Shown here: in pieces, positions 1 through 12,547 of the stretch
Layout: each line of letters starts with the position of its first letter
Numbering within the stretch: the stretch's first letter is position 1
NCBI GenBank assembly: GCA_905331475.1
Contig: CAJNYU010001305.1
Location: 310,001 to 374,000 of the forward strand
DNA length: 64,000 nt
Direction of reading: 5' to 3'
Source of the DNA: Rotaria socialis
Lineage: Eukaryota > Rotifera > Eurotatoria > Philodinida > Philodinidae
The notes under the pieces: generated by a model
Databases searched by the model: none
What the model was told of the DNA's origin: nothing
Seen by the model: only the letters and a program-made list of their open reading frames with translations
Made by a program: the position numbers and the translations under genes

Positions 1-815
1 GCCTATTTTTAATGTGGAAAAAAATTGGAAAAATAGAAACAAATCTGCGAGACAAACGATCATTTCACATAATCGTAGTGTCACCTGCAAAAAAGTTCAA
101 TTCTATTGTTCTTAAGTAAGACAAATAGAAATTTGTAGAGAATTCGATGGCACATCTTTTGAAAGAACGACCAATGTTGTGTCATGTTCCTGAAAACAGA
201 GGCGTGCCAAACAAAGAATGCTGCAAGACTTGCCGCGTACTGTAATTTTGATTGACGGATACTTTTCTTTGTTAACATTCATAAAAATTAATATCCTTCT
301 TTCTTGAATAGCACTATGAATTTATTAAAATAAGAAGATAGAAGCTAAATTTTATATTATAGGTTGCATAAAGGAGTAGATATTAATTATGACTATAACA
401 CGAGCTCTACTTTTACATTCAAAAATAGTACAATAAAATGTTATCACCATTGATATTGTTTTTTTTTACTACAACTCCATATCAAAGTAATAAAAGGAAA
501 TTAATTTCTAAAGTCAAAGGAATAAAAAAATAGAAAGCATTTGACTTCTATGAATTCATTTAAGAAACGTAATTTTACTTTTGAATGAAAAGCAATTTTC
601 TTTCATAGCAAAAAGCTTTTCAGTAGATGGACATCGAGTGCATCAATTATTCGACAATGGAATACCGTCAAAGAACCGCTATTTGCTATAGAATATGAAT
701 GAGGAGCTAACTGTCAAATTCATATATATAAACAGAAAGAAAAAAGATTTTTGACACAATACGGCTATGTAGGGCTTCTTCCATCAGCGCGTGATTTATT
801 GCTCTATACATAATC

Positions 816-961
816 GGGTTACATGAATTTCGGCCCAAGGAATTTTCGGGCCGGACTTTCGGCCTCAAATGAAATTTTTTTTATCATAAAACTGGGTCAT
901 TCTCATCCTCAAATTCATTTCATAATGGGCCGAAAGTCCGGCCCGAAAATTCTGGGCTCCC
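816..961. mobile_element. Short fold-back element (MITE) with 9-bp direct repeat flanks
   Basis: Two arms are inverted copies: both carry the core GAATTTTCGGGCCGGACTTT (about 842-861, and reversed at about 930-955). The element is flanked on both sides by TACATAATC (807-815 and 962-970), as expected for a target-site duplication of about 8-9 bp. This fits a non-autonomous hAT-type element. It carries no coding capacity. The left arm has extra bases before the conserved core, so the exact outer ends are uncertain. Confidence 0.75.
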
Positions 962-2468
962 TACATAATCATCTTCAATGACCTGCACAATTGAAATTAG
1001 GGCAATCATCAAGGAACGGATATCCTGTTATTACTACTATTTTTCACCATCTGAGGAACAAACATACATATATTATTAAGAATATGACGTTAATTTGAGT
1101 AGAAAGTGTTCAATTTATCTGTCAAAGTCAAATACACACATCGATGTTGCAAAACGTTATTTATTTTAAGGATTTCTAAAGAATAGTAAAGATGAAATCG
1201 AATACATTGCATTGATCATAATTTATTATATCGTATCAATAGGGAAAAAATGTTTCAATTTATAATTATAAAATATTCTTTTCTTTAAACAAGTATTAAT
1301 TAAGATAGAAATTTATTTATGAATATAAACTACACTTTTGAAATTTTCAAACCTTACCTCTATGCTGTAAATTCATACTGATTCGAAGTATCTTTATTAA
1401 ATATTCTAAATCAAGTTGAAATATCGATAATAATTATTTGAAACGTGAATAGCGCATATCGATATACATGGAAGAGAAATGCAAATGAACGAGAAAAACA
1501 GAAATTACATGGATGCTAAAAAGTTTATTATTTGATAATATGGTATATTATTTCCTTGAATTTATTTTCCTATGTAATCTAAAAGTAAAAGATATACATT
1601 TAGAAGTTTTCTATTCACTTAGGCTCTTCCTTATTTTTTTCTAGAGGATTCCCGTCTAATATTCTCATAATTTTCTTCGTCAATGATTTGAGACGAATTT
1701 CTAAATAATGCAACGTAACTTCTCTGAATACCTATAATTCCTTTGACAAACATACTGGTAAGGTTGTCAATCTTGAGGATGTTATTAATTTATTGACTTT
1801 ATTTTTTTTTCGCATCCGTCTGTTCAAAAGCTAGAAATTATTTCAATACTGGCTTATACTTATGATAGTTGTATCACATATGTCATCTTTAATATCATGA
1901 AAAGAAAAAAATACAGCATAGAATTAAGATTCAATTGCTTCTGAATACCATCGTGATTTTAATATTATTTTCTTATTTTAGCCCTAACTCTCTTCACTGA
2001 TCTATAATAAAATAAAAGTATAATCGTGTACAGCATTTTTACCATACACCAGTAGCTGTGTTCTGCCAAATAGCTATTAAAAGTAACAATGACTAGCTGC
2101 TCTAGTTTTGTTTTCATGTACATTTTCAGCCTACTTCCTCTTTCGACAGATGCATGCACTAAAAGCGTCCGTATTTTTTGTCTAATTATGATAAATGCTA
2201 AAAAAAGACCATGCCATATTTATAGGGTCGTATAAGTTTAAAGTTATAAAGTTAATGATAGATGTTGTAGAATAAATATTGCTCTTACTTGCTTAGTTGT
2301 TATTATTATATTCCAATTTTGTTGTTCTAGATATAATCTCATTTTTTGCTAAGATTCGTCATCTTACTCAACGAAACCATACAATTTAGCACTCAACTGA
2401 GATATTACTCTATCTTTTTAAAACTTAAATTATTAGAACAACACGATTACACATCTCTAATCCATTGT

Positions 2469-2775
2469 CCCCCGACAACTCCCCGGGAAGTCCCCGCAAA
2501 ATAACGAAATCTCTGGGGAGTCCCTGCCGTGAGTCCCCGGGGACTTTTTATTTGGGGGACTTCCCAGGGATTTCTCTGGGTAGAATTGATGAAATTTTTT
2601 AAAATTAAAAAAGCACTTGTTAATTTCTTTTTAATTTTAAAAAATTTAGAAGAATTTATTAGTAATTAGTATTTCATACATTTTGGCCAGATAACTCCCC
2701 GGGGAGTCCCCAGGGAGTTTCCGCAAAAGAACGAAATTCCTAGGGACTCCCTGGGGATTCTTCTAGAGAGAGTTG
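2469..2775. repeat. GC-rich repeat pair with perfect 14-bp palindromes
   Basis: Two related GC-rich blocks (about 2469-2575 and 2690-2760) sit in AT-rich DNA. Each combines CCCC/GGGG-containing boxes with a middle of the form CGCAAAA-AACGAAAT. Each also holds a perfect 14-bp palindrome: AGTCCCCGGGGACT at 532-545 of the third kilobase (2532-2545) and ACTCCCCGGGGAGT at 2694-2707. The box at about 2479-2495 is also inverted at about 2555-2572. They look like a fold-back transposon remnant or tandem MITE. I see no flanking duplication. Confidence 0.55.
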
Positions 2776-4840
2776 ACTAGGGTTACTCTTGTTTAGTGTG
2801 CAATTTTTTTTCTAGAAAAGATTATTATTATAAAAATCGTAGAATTTTCATTTTTTTAAATCACCAACTAATATTTCTCATCAAATCATTCTAAATGATC
2901 ATCTATAGTAAACTAGTAAATATGACGAATCGGAAACATGTCACAACATACTAGAAAATTTTGTAAACATAAATATTTATTAGAAAAAAACTCATTTATG
3001 TAATTCTTGTGTGATTAAAATATCAAGCACAATATAAGTGTTGTTGCTACGCTGTAGAAAGATTACTTTATTCTCTCTATTCTTGGATAACTGTCTTCGC
3101 CTTCTTTTCAGTAAATTCTTTAGAAATACAATAAGAAAGCAGTTCATATGTTCTAATCAGATCCTATCGAGAGAGAGAGAGAGAATTCGTAATCGTATAT
3201 CAATAGCATTTATCATGATGTACTATGTTAGAGATGTGTTCTAAAGGATTTCTGTCAGACTTTGTGTGCGTTTGAAATGGGTAAGGGCAAAGTGTCCTGT
3301 CGTTTTATCTTGTTTTCTTCAATACTCCTTGCATATTGTATTAAGGAAAAGGTGACAAATACTGTGATCATTAAAAATTGTGCCTAATCTCATTTTTCAA
3401 CTAGGCTGACTACTATGGTAGGACACCACCACTACAGTAATTAAACACACCATACTGATTGGTATAAAAGAACATAGAATCCTTTCAAATTCATATAGAA
3501 TGGGAACGACGAAAATCGATTTTATCTGTCATTCCACCACAAAATAATGTGTTTTTCTAAACTGATAAAAAATTTGCCAAACATTATAAGTATAGCGTGA
3601 TAAATGAATATTTAATTACATAGAAAATAATTGATTATCTTCGAAGTATTCGATATTTTGTCTAAAAAACCATATGTAATAAATGTTCACATACTTTTTG
3701 AACTTTGTTTTCGCATAAAAAAGTTTATTCATTCTTTTTTTCAATTAAAATATACAATAGAAAAGTATGAATGCAAAACTTTGCCATCAGAAGGTTATTA
3801 ATAAAGAGCTGTATCGCCATTAGCTGTTGCTCATTTAAGTGAATATTTAATTTAAAAAAATCTATTTTTAACTGCAGCTTATGCTGCATTATATAATTTC
3901 TGCTCTTGGTCTATAAGATCATCATTATTATTAGTTGGTAAAAAAGATAAAAAAAGGATCATGTTCTAATAATAAAGATCAATGGCACCAAAACCGTTCT
4001 CCTTTTTTTTTTAATTTAGCGATGCTTTTTTCTAACAAAGAGAAGAAATAATTATCAAAAGTTCATTATAACTAATTGAAAGTGTTTTGTGTCAAACCAT
4101 AGCAATTGATCTAAAAATAAACAAATTTAAGTAATATTAAAGTTTTCAATCCATTATGTAGATTCAATGACGACGTAAAAACATAGTTTTAAAATAGCTT
4201 ATAAATGGAAATTAACAACATACCATAATATAATCCAACGCAGGCAAGCGTATATAATGAGTTTTACTCTATCTAGTTGCAAAATTTCTAAACGGTTAAT
4301 TGAGCGAGAAAATCGCTCTTTTATGCGTATTTGTGCACTTTTCACTTTTTGCCTTGTTTACAAAAGCAAATAGCATAGATATTAGTGATGTGTCAGATTT
4401 TAATGCATCAAGATCTGTATTATTCATTATTAATACATTTTTCTTAATCGTATACTTGAGATTGATGTTGTTCTTGAGCTTGAAAATAAAATAATTGATG
4501 TTGATGGAATGCCAAATGCTAATAATGATAGTACCATGGGAATATGTTTGTTTTGTGAAAAAAATTAGTTAGAAGCATCATATAGGTATCATTTTTTCCT
4601 ATGATGAATGAGTATTGCCTTTCCATTAAAATAGTTTATGCTAAATGTTTAAAGGAACGAATAAATTTTATTGTGATAAAAATCGAATGAAATAGCATGA
4701 AGAGATTTATTTTAAAATAAAATAATTTTATTATGTACTAAAAGATTCTGACAGTCTGTATGAAATACTTGTAGAAAAAATTTTCTGCATACAATTTATC
4801 TTGTCGAAGATGTGATGAAGTCATGGTCTGATTAAAAATA

Positions 4841-6459
4841 TTAATCAAAGCTGAATTTTGATACTTCAACAGTTTCAAAATTTTCTGCATTAACATATGG
4901 CATAGATTCATTTCGAGTGTATTGTATTGCTGAATCAATATTTCTAGGTAGAGCTTCATACGACTCATCACCTATCCAACGATATATTTCATCTGATGAG
5001 CCAATACCTGCTCGTGACATTGCAATTGATGAATCTTCATGATAGTTATCATTGCGTAGTGTACGCAAATGTTCATCATAATTACGACCATGTAAAGAAC
5101 TTGTACCGAATGTACGAAATTCAGATAAACGTGGTTGAAGAACACGAGTGTATCTTTCAAGTAGACGCTCATGATTATAATGTAAACGTTGTTGTTGTAA
5201 AAGATGTAGACGCACTATACCATTTAGATTGCTCTCATTAGAAATATTATTTTGCAATGGCGACGGTCTACCGTTCGAATGATTCATTAGACCTTGATTA
5301 TTTGGTAATGATGATTGTCGAGGATTATTTTCCATTTGTCGAATATACTCAGTTAGAACTGCTTGAGTGAATGGAGCTGCTGAATATGGTCCCATACCAT
5401 AATTTGGTGACATCATCGCCATTTGTTCTGGCGAATAGAATGATGTATTATCAAAATTTACCATAGGATACATGGCTTGTTCAGGAAAATAAAATGGTGG
5501 TATTTGTTGCGAAAATTGTGGAGCTACTGCATTTAACTGTAATGGTGGAATGGTTGAAAACGGTGTTGTTAGTGAGCCAGTAGGCTCTTTTCGTAGTAAT
5601 GGTTGCATCGCTAATACACGATGGTTTAAGGGTGCTGGAAAGATTAACTTTCTAGCCGTTGAAAAACCTACTTTACTAAGAAATGAAGTATTAAAAATTT
5701 AATTTGTTTTTGTTTCCAGGTAAACATACGCTGTCTGTTTCCCACTATGGATGCCATCTAAAATGAATAAAATGCCAGCAACAAGAAAAAGTGTCATAGC
5801 AATTACAGCAAGTATATATCCCCAATTCACGTTCAATGGTAACGAAAATACTTTACCACCAAATACTGCAACGCCAATCAACGAAAAAATAACTAAATAA
5901 AGAATAAAATTCATATTTAAAGCACAGTATAAAATATCTCTCATACAACAAAAGAAGAGTATAAACCCTGCGATGATATATGTAAATGTTGGTTGTTTAC
6001 AACGTTTAGAATAATAGCCATTTTCTTTATGACGAAATTCTTTTCGAAAATAAACAATAGCGACTAGTATAATCATGCCGAAAATATAAGCCATCAACAT
6101 AAATGCTTGTGTTGCATTAACCCATGCTAATTATAACAAGAAAAAGTGAGAAATACAAGTATGCAAAATAGCAACAATGTTAACTTACATGTATTACTTG
6201 CAAGGTCAGATAATGTACAAATCTTACTTGAAATAGTCTTTTTATATAACGATGATAAGTAGCATTGTTTGAAAAGACCGATTTCAGCAAAAACAAACAA
6301 TGGATCATATTTTGCATAAGCCCACTCAGGACAACAAATCACAGTTAGAAGTAAAAGTAATGCAGATAGAAATACGAAAAAGGCCCATTCTGCATACGGA
6401 CCATACCAACGATCCCAATTCAAGCGACTTTTTCTGTATAAAAGTAAATAACAGTTGTT

Positions 6460-6491
<32 letters not shown>

Positions 6492-7422
6492 ATTGTTTAC
6501 GTAAAGGTTTTCATAAATTCAATAGCATACATAATAAAAACAATTATCATCAATGCACTAACAATAACAGTAAATGCAAATGAAATATGCATATTCCAAT
6601 TATTATCATGTCGTGAACTAAGATATGTTATCCATGCTGCGAATTCAAATATATCTTAGTTAAAGAAGTAAGAAAAAAGAAAATTAGCTGTATTAAAGTA
6701 AATCTTTGATGTTTCTCATACCGAATACATAAATAATATAGAGAAGAAGTGCATATTTAATAGCTGTATCAGATGTATTATAATCTCGGATAAGAAAACA
6801 GCGACTTTTACTTGTCAATTTTAGAGAAAAAATATAATCAACGATTAATAAAACAAGTATAATTGGCGTCAACGAGAAATTGAATGTCATTAAAAACTGT
6901 ACAGTTATTAAATATCCTATAAGATAGATACAATTTTAGTTGATGCCTTTCTTCATTAAAAAGAAATGAATAACCTTTTGTGTTTGCAGTGGAAAAATCA
7001 ATTGAATTAGTTAAATTTGGAAAATCAGTTGTTTCTGGAAAATAAAAATTTTGTATTGTGGAATAATTGAAATTTCGAGCATTCCAAAGACCTTTTTTGC
7101 AAAAATATACATAGAAATATTTCACGAGAAATCAGTTGAAAATAGAACCTGCTCGAGAATCAGATATTCCAGAATAGGTTGACCAATATGGAAGAAATGT
7201 TGCTATTCCATGCAGTATCCAACAGAAAGTAAATAAAATAATTGCAGGCAAATGAAGACTAGGTATACGAGAAAGAATTGGTGGTAGCGGTTTTTTTTGT
7301 TGTTGCATCAATCTCATATCGGTTGGTGGATATAGAAACATTCCATTTCCATAATTAAAATTAGGTGGCATTCCCATAAACGAAGGATCATTGAAAGGTT
7401 GATCAGGATTAAAATGAACCAT
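4841..7422 (-). CDS. Tandem claudin-like multi-pass membrane protein with long disordered tail
   Basis: Seven exons, read downwards: 7149-7422, 6975-7091, 6916-6722, 6636-6501, 6433-6189, 6126-5730 and 5675-4841. They join in frame to 732 residues. The N-terminus (about 1-55) is Pro/Met-rich. The first half has a helix at about 58-78, then a loop with LPYW and GLWN (about 77-95), then three further hydrophobic segments, as in the PMP22/claudin four-helix family. From about residue 258 the plan repeats: helix, ICCPEW, GLFKQC, then two Cys before a helix with the typical QAFMLMA, then two or three more helices. The last exon (about 456-732) is hydrophilic and Asn/Gln/Ser-rich, so probably cytoplasmic. 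The last intron is only 54 nt. If it is retained, a TAA at 5699-5701 ends the protein just after the last helix, so two isoforms are possible. Role unknown; claudin-fold proteins act in junctions or membrane organisation, and that is family knowledge only. Confidence 0.72.
6464..6491. repeat. (AAAT)n microsatellite within an intron
   Basis: A short AAAT/ATAA run lies inside the intron between exons 4 and 5 of the claudin-like gene. It sits between donor and acceptor and does not affect coding. Confidence 0.7.
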
Positions 7423-9097
7423 TTTTTATGTTAACAAGTTGTCTTACTTTTGTCAACTTTGATCTATTTTAGTAAATATATAAAAAAAAACAGAACAAAA
7501 TAGAAACTATAACGATTAATATTGTATGTATCGATTGATAGAAGAATAAAAAAAGCGTCTACCTTCAAGGATGACAAAATACAAAATCATTTTTCATTGT
7601 TTGGTGTTCGATCATCCTACGAATGAATTAGCATTGTGAAAAGATGAGCAATACATTTTTTCCCACAATGAAATCTATTTCTTTTCTTTTTTTCAATTGG
7701 TAAAATGTGTATATGTTGTTCGATTTAAAGTTTTTACGCGTTTTCCTCCATGTTTAGAAACAGAATACATCAGTGACGTTGGACAAGGACACAATTCAGT
7801 GTATATTAATATGCATGTGCCACGCTTGAATAGACAACTGTATTTTCTTTTTCTTTATAACATCCAAATAGATTATATGCCGAAAAACAAATTTATATAT
7901 TTTTATATTTTAAGTTTTATCAAATCAAAATTCATTTGTTTCAAATGAGTTTTCAACTTTCTGCTTGATAATCTTATTTTGTTGTGCGCAAAGAAAACGA
8001 GACTATTCACATGCCAGGCAAAGTCGCTGACGTACGATTTTCCAATGTAAATGTGTAATTGTCACTTTTCTGTCAGTAATTCGTTAAAACAATATAGTAA
8101 TATTGATGAATCACATAATTTCCGTAGTAAATAAAATATTCGTCCTAGATATATTTTGATAGTCGGTAATTGGTGTTCAATAAAAAGTTAATTATCACGT
8201 ATGATAGCATGACAATGTACTAGCAATATGTCTAATAATAATTAGTTCATTTTATTTATTTTTTATTATAATAAAGGCAAGCTTTATTATCAACTATGAC
8301 AAGAGTCTTAATAAATTTATTTCATTATGTACATTTTTATTAAAGAATTAAATGAATGTAAAATTTGGCTGATGTTTATAAGCTCTTTTTTTTTATCGTG
8401 TGTTGGCTTTATAAATAATTTGATTTTTTTCTGATTAATATCCTGCGGCGTATAGTTATGTATGTAATCCATGGGAAATCTTCGTCAGAAAAATATAATC
8501 AGAATTAAAAACTGTGGTTCGCTCTGCTGTATAAATGATTATTAAAGTATAACACGCGAAGGTTGTCCTGTAAAATGATGAGCATCTATGGTCGAGAAAA
8601 TTCTATTTGTTTTCTTGGGTGTTGAGAAGAATGTTTCAAATAATCTTGAGTAAAACCTATACAACATTGATACCAAAAGTAGCATGCCTAAGAATTTGAG
8701 ATGTATATTAACTATATGAATTATTTGTTTTTATTAATCATGTCTTTAGTATCATATAACAATAATATATAATTATCAAACTCGATCAATTTTTATAACT
8801 AACTGTCGAGAATGAATTCAATTATCATACTTTCGAAACTTTATGATAGTAATTAGATATCATTAATAATTTAAAGAGTTTTGTTATTTCATTTATTGTA
8901 AAATAACAAAATATGGGATTCACCCAAACACATATCTTATCGATTGTAAATATTCATAATATGTAAATGAAAATGTGCTTCATAATAGTATTGATGAATA
9001 TCGTTTAAAAATAGAGGAACAATTGTTAAAATCAAGTATCGAATAAACTCTTTACTCATTATAGATCGTATATTATTTTCAAAATTTTTATACTGTC
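7423..9097. other. Intergenic region without supported gene
   Basis: AT-rich sequence between the 5' end of the claudin-like gene and the 3' end of the Cys-tail gene; both genes lie on the minus strand. An 83-codon frame on the plus strand (7697-7948) has no homology that I recognise and no splice partners. I see no RNA gene. Confidence 0.6.
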
Positions 9098-10043
9098 TTA
9101 TGCTTTAACACATGGGCAAAGTTTATCTTGGTTGTGACATCGACATGGCCGATCAAATTTACATTGACAATTGAATGAATAGGATTTACCACAACCAATA
9201 ACCGAAAAACGACCAAATGGTATAATGCCTCGTTTTTCAATTGTTGTTGTACCGATTGATGGTTGTCTTCGTAGTGATGGAGTATTTCGGCGATAACCTG
9301 TATTTTAGAAAAGAAAATTATTTAGATAATTATTCTTGTTTTTCATTAACATACCGAAAAGTCCGTTATAGTTAGTTATAGGTTTAGGATCACTTAAAAA
9401 TAAATCATGTCCACGAACGTCTTCCAGTGAATGTCCTTGAATTGAAATTATATTTTTCTGTCTTTGTTTTTGTTACAAATAGTTATTAACGTTTTAGTTT
9501 GTTTTACCTGAACCAAATTTATTTCGAAGTGACAAATATCGAAAACCATGTCCACTCGTATGAAAGCGATCATGAACACGGCCAGCAATCGATTCTTGAG
9601 CAGCTGCCTAAATTGATTTAAAATTCTATATAATTACTATCGCATAATTTATCACATACTTGACCAGTTTTTTCTAATGTTTTAGGTACTCCGAAAAATT
9701 TAAAATAACTTTCAGTATGTTGATCTATCTGTGAGTTATATGGTGGAATAACGGAACCTAATTTTGGATTAGCTGTTGAATAATCATTGGAAATATGTGA
9801 AACAGCTTTACAGTCAAGTACAAAACTTTGTTCTCGATCAAAATGTACTTCAGGTGGTGGTGTCTCTGGACAACGATATAATTTATTAAGACGAGAGATA
9901 CTAGCAGATCGAGTTAATGTAGGAAAACGTGTTCCAGGTGGTTTTGCTATGTATGGATCCTGATTCTGCCGTTGTTTTGTGTTCAATGGGGAATCAGCTG
10001 TTGAAGTTCTTTTTGGCGATGGTTCACGTTCAGTTGAAGCCAT
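9098..10043 (-). CDS. Unknown 254-residue protein with Cys-rich C-terminus
   Basis: Four exons, read downwards: 10043-9660, 9607-9508, 9435-9355 and 9297-9098. They join in frame to 254 residues, with ATG at 10043 and TAA at 9098-9100. Introns are 52-72 nt. The first 60 residues are polar and basic/proline-rich. The middle is rich in Gly, Tyr, Arg and Phe without membrane segments or coiled coil. The tail holds many cysteines in CxC and CxCH arrangements (CQCKFDRPCRCHNQDKLCPC), which could bind metal. The short aromatic/Arg blocks remind me of small ciliary microtubule inner proteins, but I cannot match a family. Treat the function as unknown. Confidence 0.7.
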
Positions 10044-12547
10044 GATATGTATGCTTTCTCACTTCAACGATTATGCTGTAGGTATGACTGCAAATTTATA
10101 TGAAGAATTTCTTTTCTTCTTCTTCTTCTTCTTCTTCTTCTGCACAGACGAAGAAATACAAATTTGTTAACGAGAAAATAAATCAACATACTAAAGAAAA
10201 ACTAGCAAAAACTTCAAGTAGATGCTTTGACTACTAAAACATCGAAAAACATTATTGTTGTCAATAGAAAAGTTCGCACTACAAAGAAAGTAACAAGACA
10301 AATAAGTATAAATGGAAATTAAGTGAAGTATGGTTTCAACAAAAAGCAATTGGCAAGAATAATTGACATGAAAAAAGTTCTTTTTTGTTTGTGCAATCAA
10401 TGTTTTCTTATGCTGAAACAGCCAACATGTACTTTCAAAAAATTGAAAACACGCAGGAAAGAATAAATTTCATTAAATAGAACAACAAGTTTCAAAATAG
10501 AAAGTTCATCTAAGCCAACTATCTAGAAACAAGTCATTATGAAAAAAAAAGTCTTTTTATTGATGAGATACATTGATCAAAATCTGAAATCGATTGCACA
10601 TCGTTAAGTGAAATAAATATGATTAATAAATCTTGTAATAATGACCAAATCAACATACATTTTTAGCATAGAAGTTTCAAAGTATTACATGCATACTTCT
10701 TAAATACTCAAAACTTCACATATTCTTGATTATACATCACGGCTACTCATTGAGTTTCTTCAGTTTCAAATGTATTAGCAAACAGTCTAGGTAGTAGAAA
10801 TCTTTCCAATGCAATCTACCTGGATGTATTGTGTTTTTATTATTTTAAACGTTCACCTTATTAGAACTAAATATATGAAATTTTATGTTACAGTGCATGT
10901 AGCTATAAAGTCCAGATCAAATTAATCAATTCAATAATATATCAATAATAGAGAACATGATGTCAGTTCTCTGTATATTTATAATGTAAAATCGTAATTG
11001 ATATTAAAAGTCGACAACAAGTTTTTATAGATCATGCTCTTCAACAACCCATGAATCATTTTTATTGGTTTCAATCATAGTTGGAGACAACGAGATTTGA
11101 CATTGAAAATCTCATAAATGTAACACCTGACACAATCGTCATACTTCAATAAAGTTAACATTACAGAACTGTAATGAAGCTGATCAACAGCAGCTAGTAG
11201 ATCTGAATTTAATAAAATTTAAACTGATCATTTTATATCAAAATAAAATAACACGAAAAATCGATGATCAGAGGAATTAGAGATAAACTAGAACACGATT
11301 ATTGAAACTACACACCAAAACAATTTTTTATTGCTCCAAATTTTAAAAAACAAGATTTCTCGGTACTTTCACACCAAAAGAGTGTTCGTGATTTTTTGCT
11401 AACTTTTTATTCGTTTTTAACATTTTAATAGTCATTCCGATAGAAAACTGTCAAAAAAGAATTGTTTTTAGCTCAGTATCATATTGACTTTGGTCTTATT
11501 TTATTCACGTTTTATTTTTTTTACATATTCTTGATTCTATTTTCGTTACAATGGTATTAATAAGCCAATTTGCTTTCGTTTAATTACACACATGGTTAAA
11601 TATAAAAAAAGAAATGTCGAATACTATTGAATAGGTGATACAAGGTCAAAAGGCAAAATGTCAAAAATTCAAATCATTTGAGGTATCAGATCTCACCCTT
11701 ACTGTTGTACTTTGTGTATGTGTACCGTATTACATTTCATTGATAAAATCTTAGAAAAGCAAATTTCACCAAGAATTTGTAGAATTTTACAAATTTCGAA
11801 CTTTTAGTACTTTACCTATAGTATTCAGTCATCTTGTAAAATATACAATTAAAATATCTCACAATCATATTTCGTGTCATCCACAATTATTGGAATATTT
11901 ATTAGTTCGGCGAATCCTTATCGTTATTGGCATACTGCTTTAAATCAAATATTTGCCAATGTACGCAAGCATTGACTATACACAAAAATATAAATCGTGC
12001 TGTTTGTTGAATCTAGTTATTTTTTGTATAATAACAATAATGGATCAACGATATTTGAAAAATAATAAAAACGATAGTAATTATAATGAATTCTAAAGAG
12101 AATTATGACAAATCCTGTAGCTGAGTGAATTCGATGATGATGAATAATAATTATTAATTAAAAAGAATCTTAGAATCAAGTTCTAAATTTTTTAATCATT
12201 TTAGTTTGAATGAGTCGTACAAACTATTTTATTATTCTATGAAAAGTTTTGAAAACTTCGAGCAAGTTAATATATTATATTTATTATTCATCTTGAAAGA
12301 GTGTTAATATTGTAGTGATCAAATTTTTATTGTTGTTTTTTCATTTTTTATATCTATAACAAATTTCGTGATTATCAAGCGATTTCAATAAAAATGATGT
12401 TTCTCATGTCGTTTTGACTAGGAAATTCTATTTTCAGTAAGTCATATGTTCACGATATCCAACAAATCATTTTAAATATATAAAAGATATACATATGTTA
12501 CTTGTAAAAAGCTTTTAGAAATTAAGCTACTAAAAATAACGATATCT
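10044..12547. other. Intergenic region with (TTC)n tract, no gene seen
   Basis: About 2.5 kb of AT-rich sequence. It contains a (TTC)n microsatellite at about 10112-10141, just upstream of the Cys-tail gene, that may lie in its promoter or 5' leader. Open frames here are short and unsupported. Confidence 0.6.
10112..10141. repeat. (TTC)n microsatellite
   Basis: Nearly uninterrupted TTC triplets about 70 bp upstream of the start codon at 10043 (minus strand). Read in the direction of that gene it is a GAA run. Confidence 0.85.

Larger units (their letters stand above)
1..4840. other. Gene-poor intergenic region
   Basis: Apart from two GC-rich fold-back elements (816-961 and about 2469-2775) and a short GA run near 3170-3184, I see nothing that supports a gene. 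Open frames here are short, AT-driven and without recognisable protein character, and they are not linked by plausible splice sites. The sequence is very AT-rich throughout. Confidence 0.6.

Noticed and set aside
7697-7948. 83-codon plus-strand frame
   Set aside because: AT-driven composition, no homologue that I recognise, and no splice partners.
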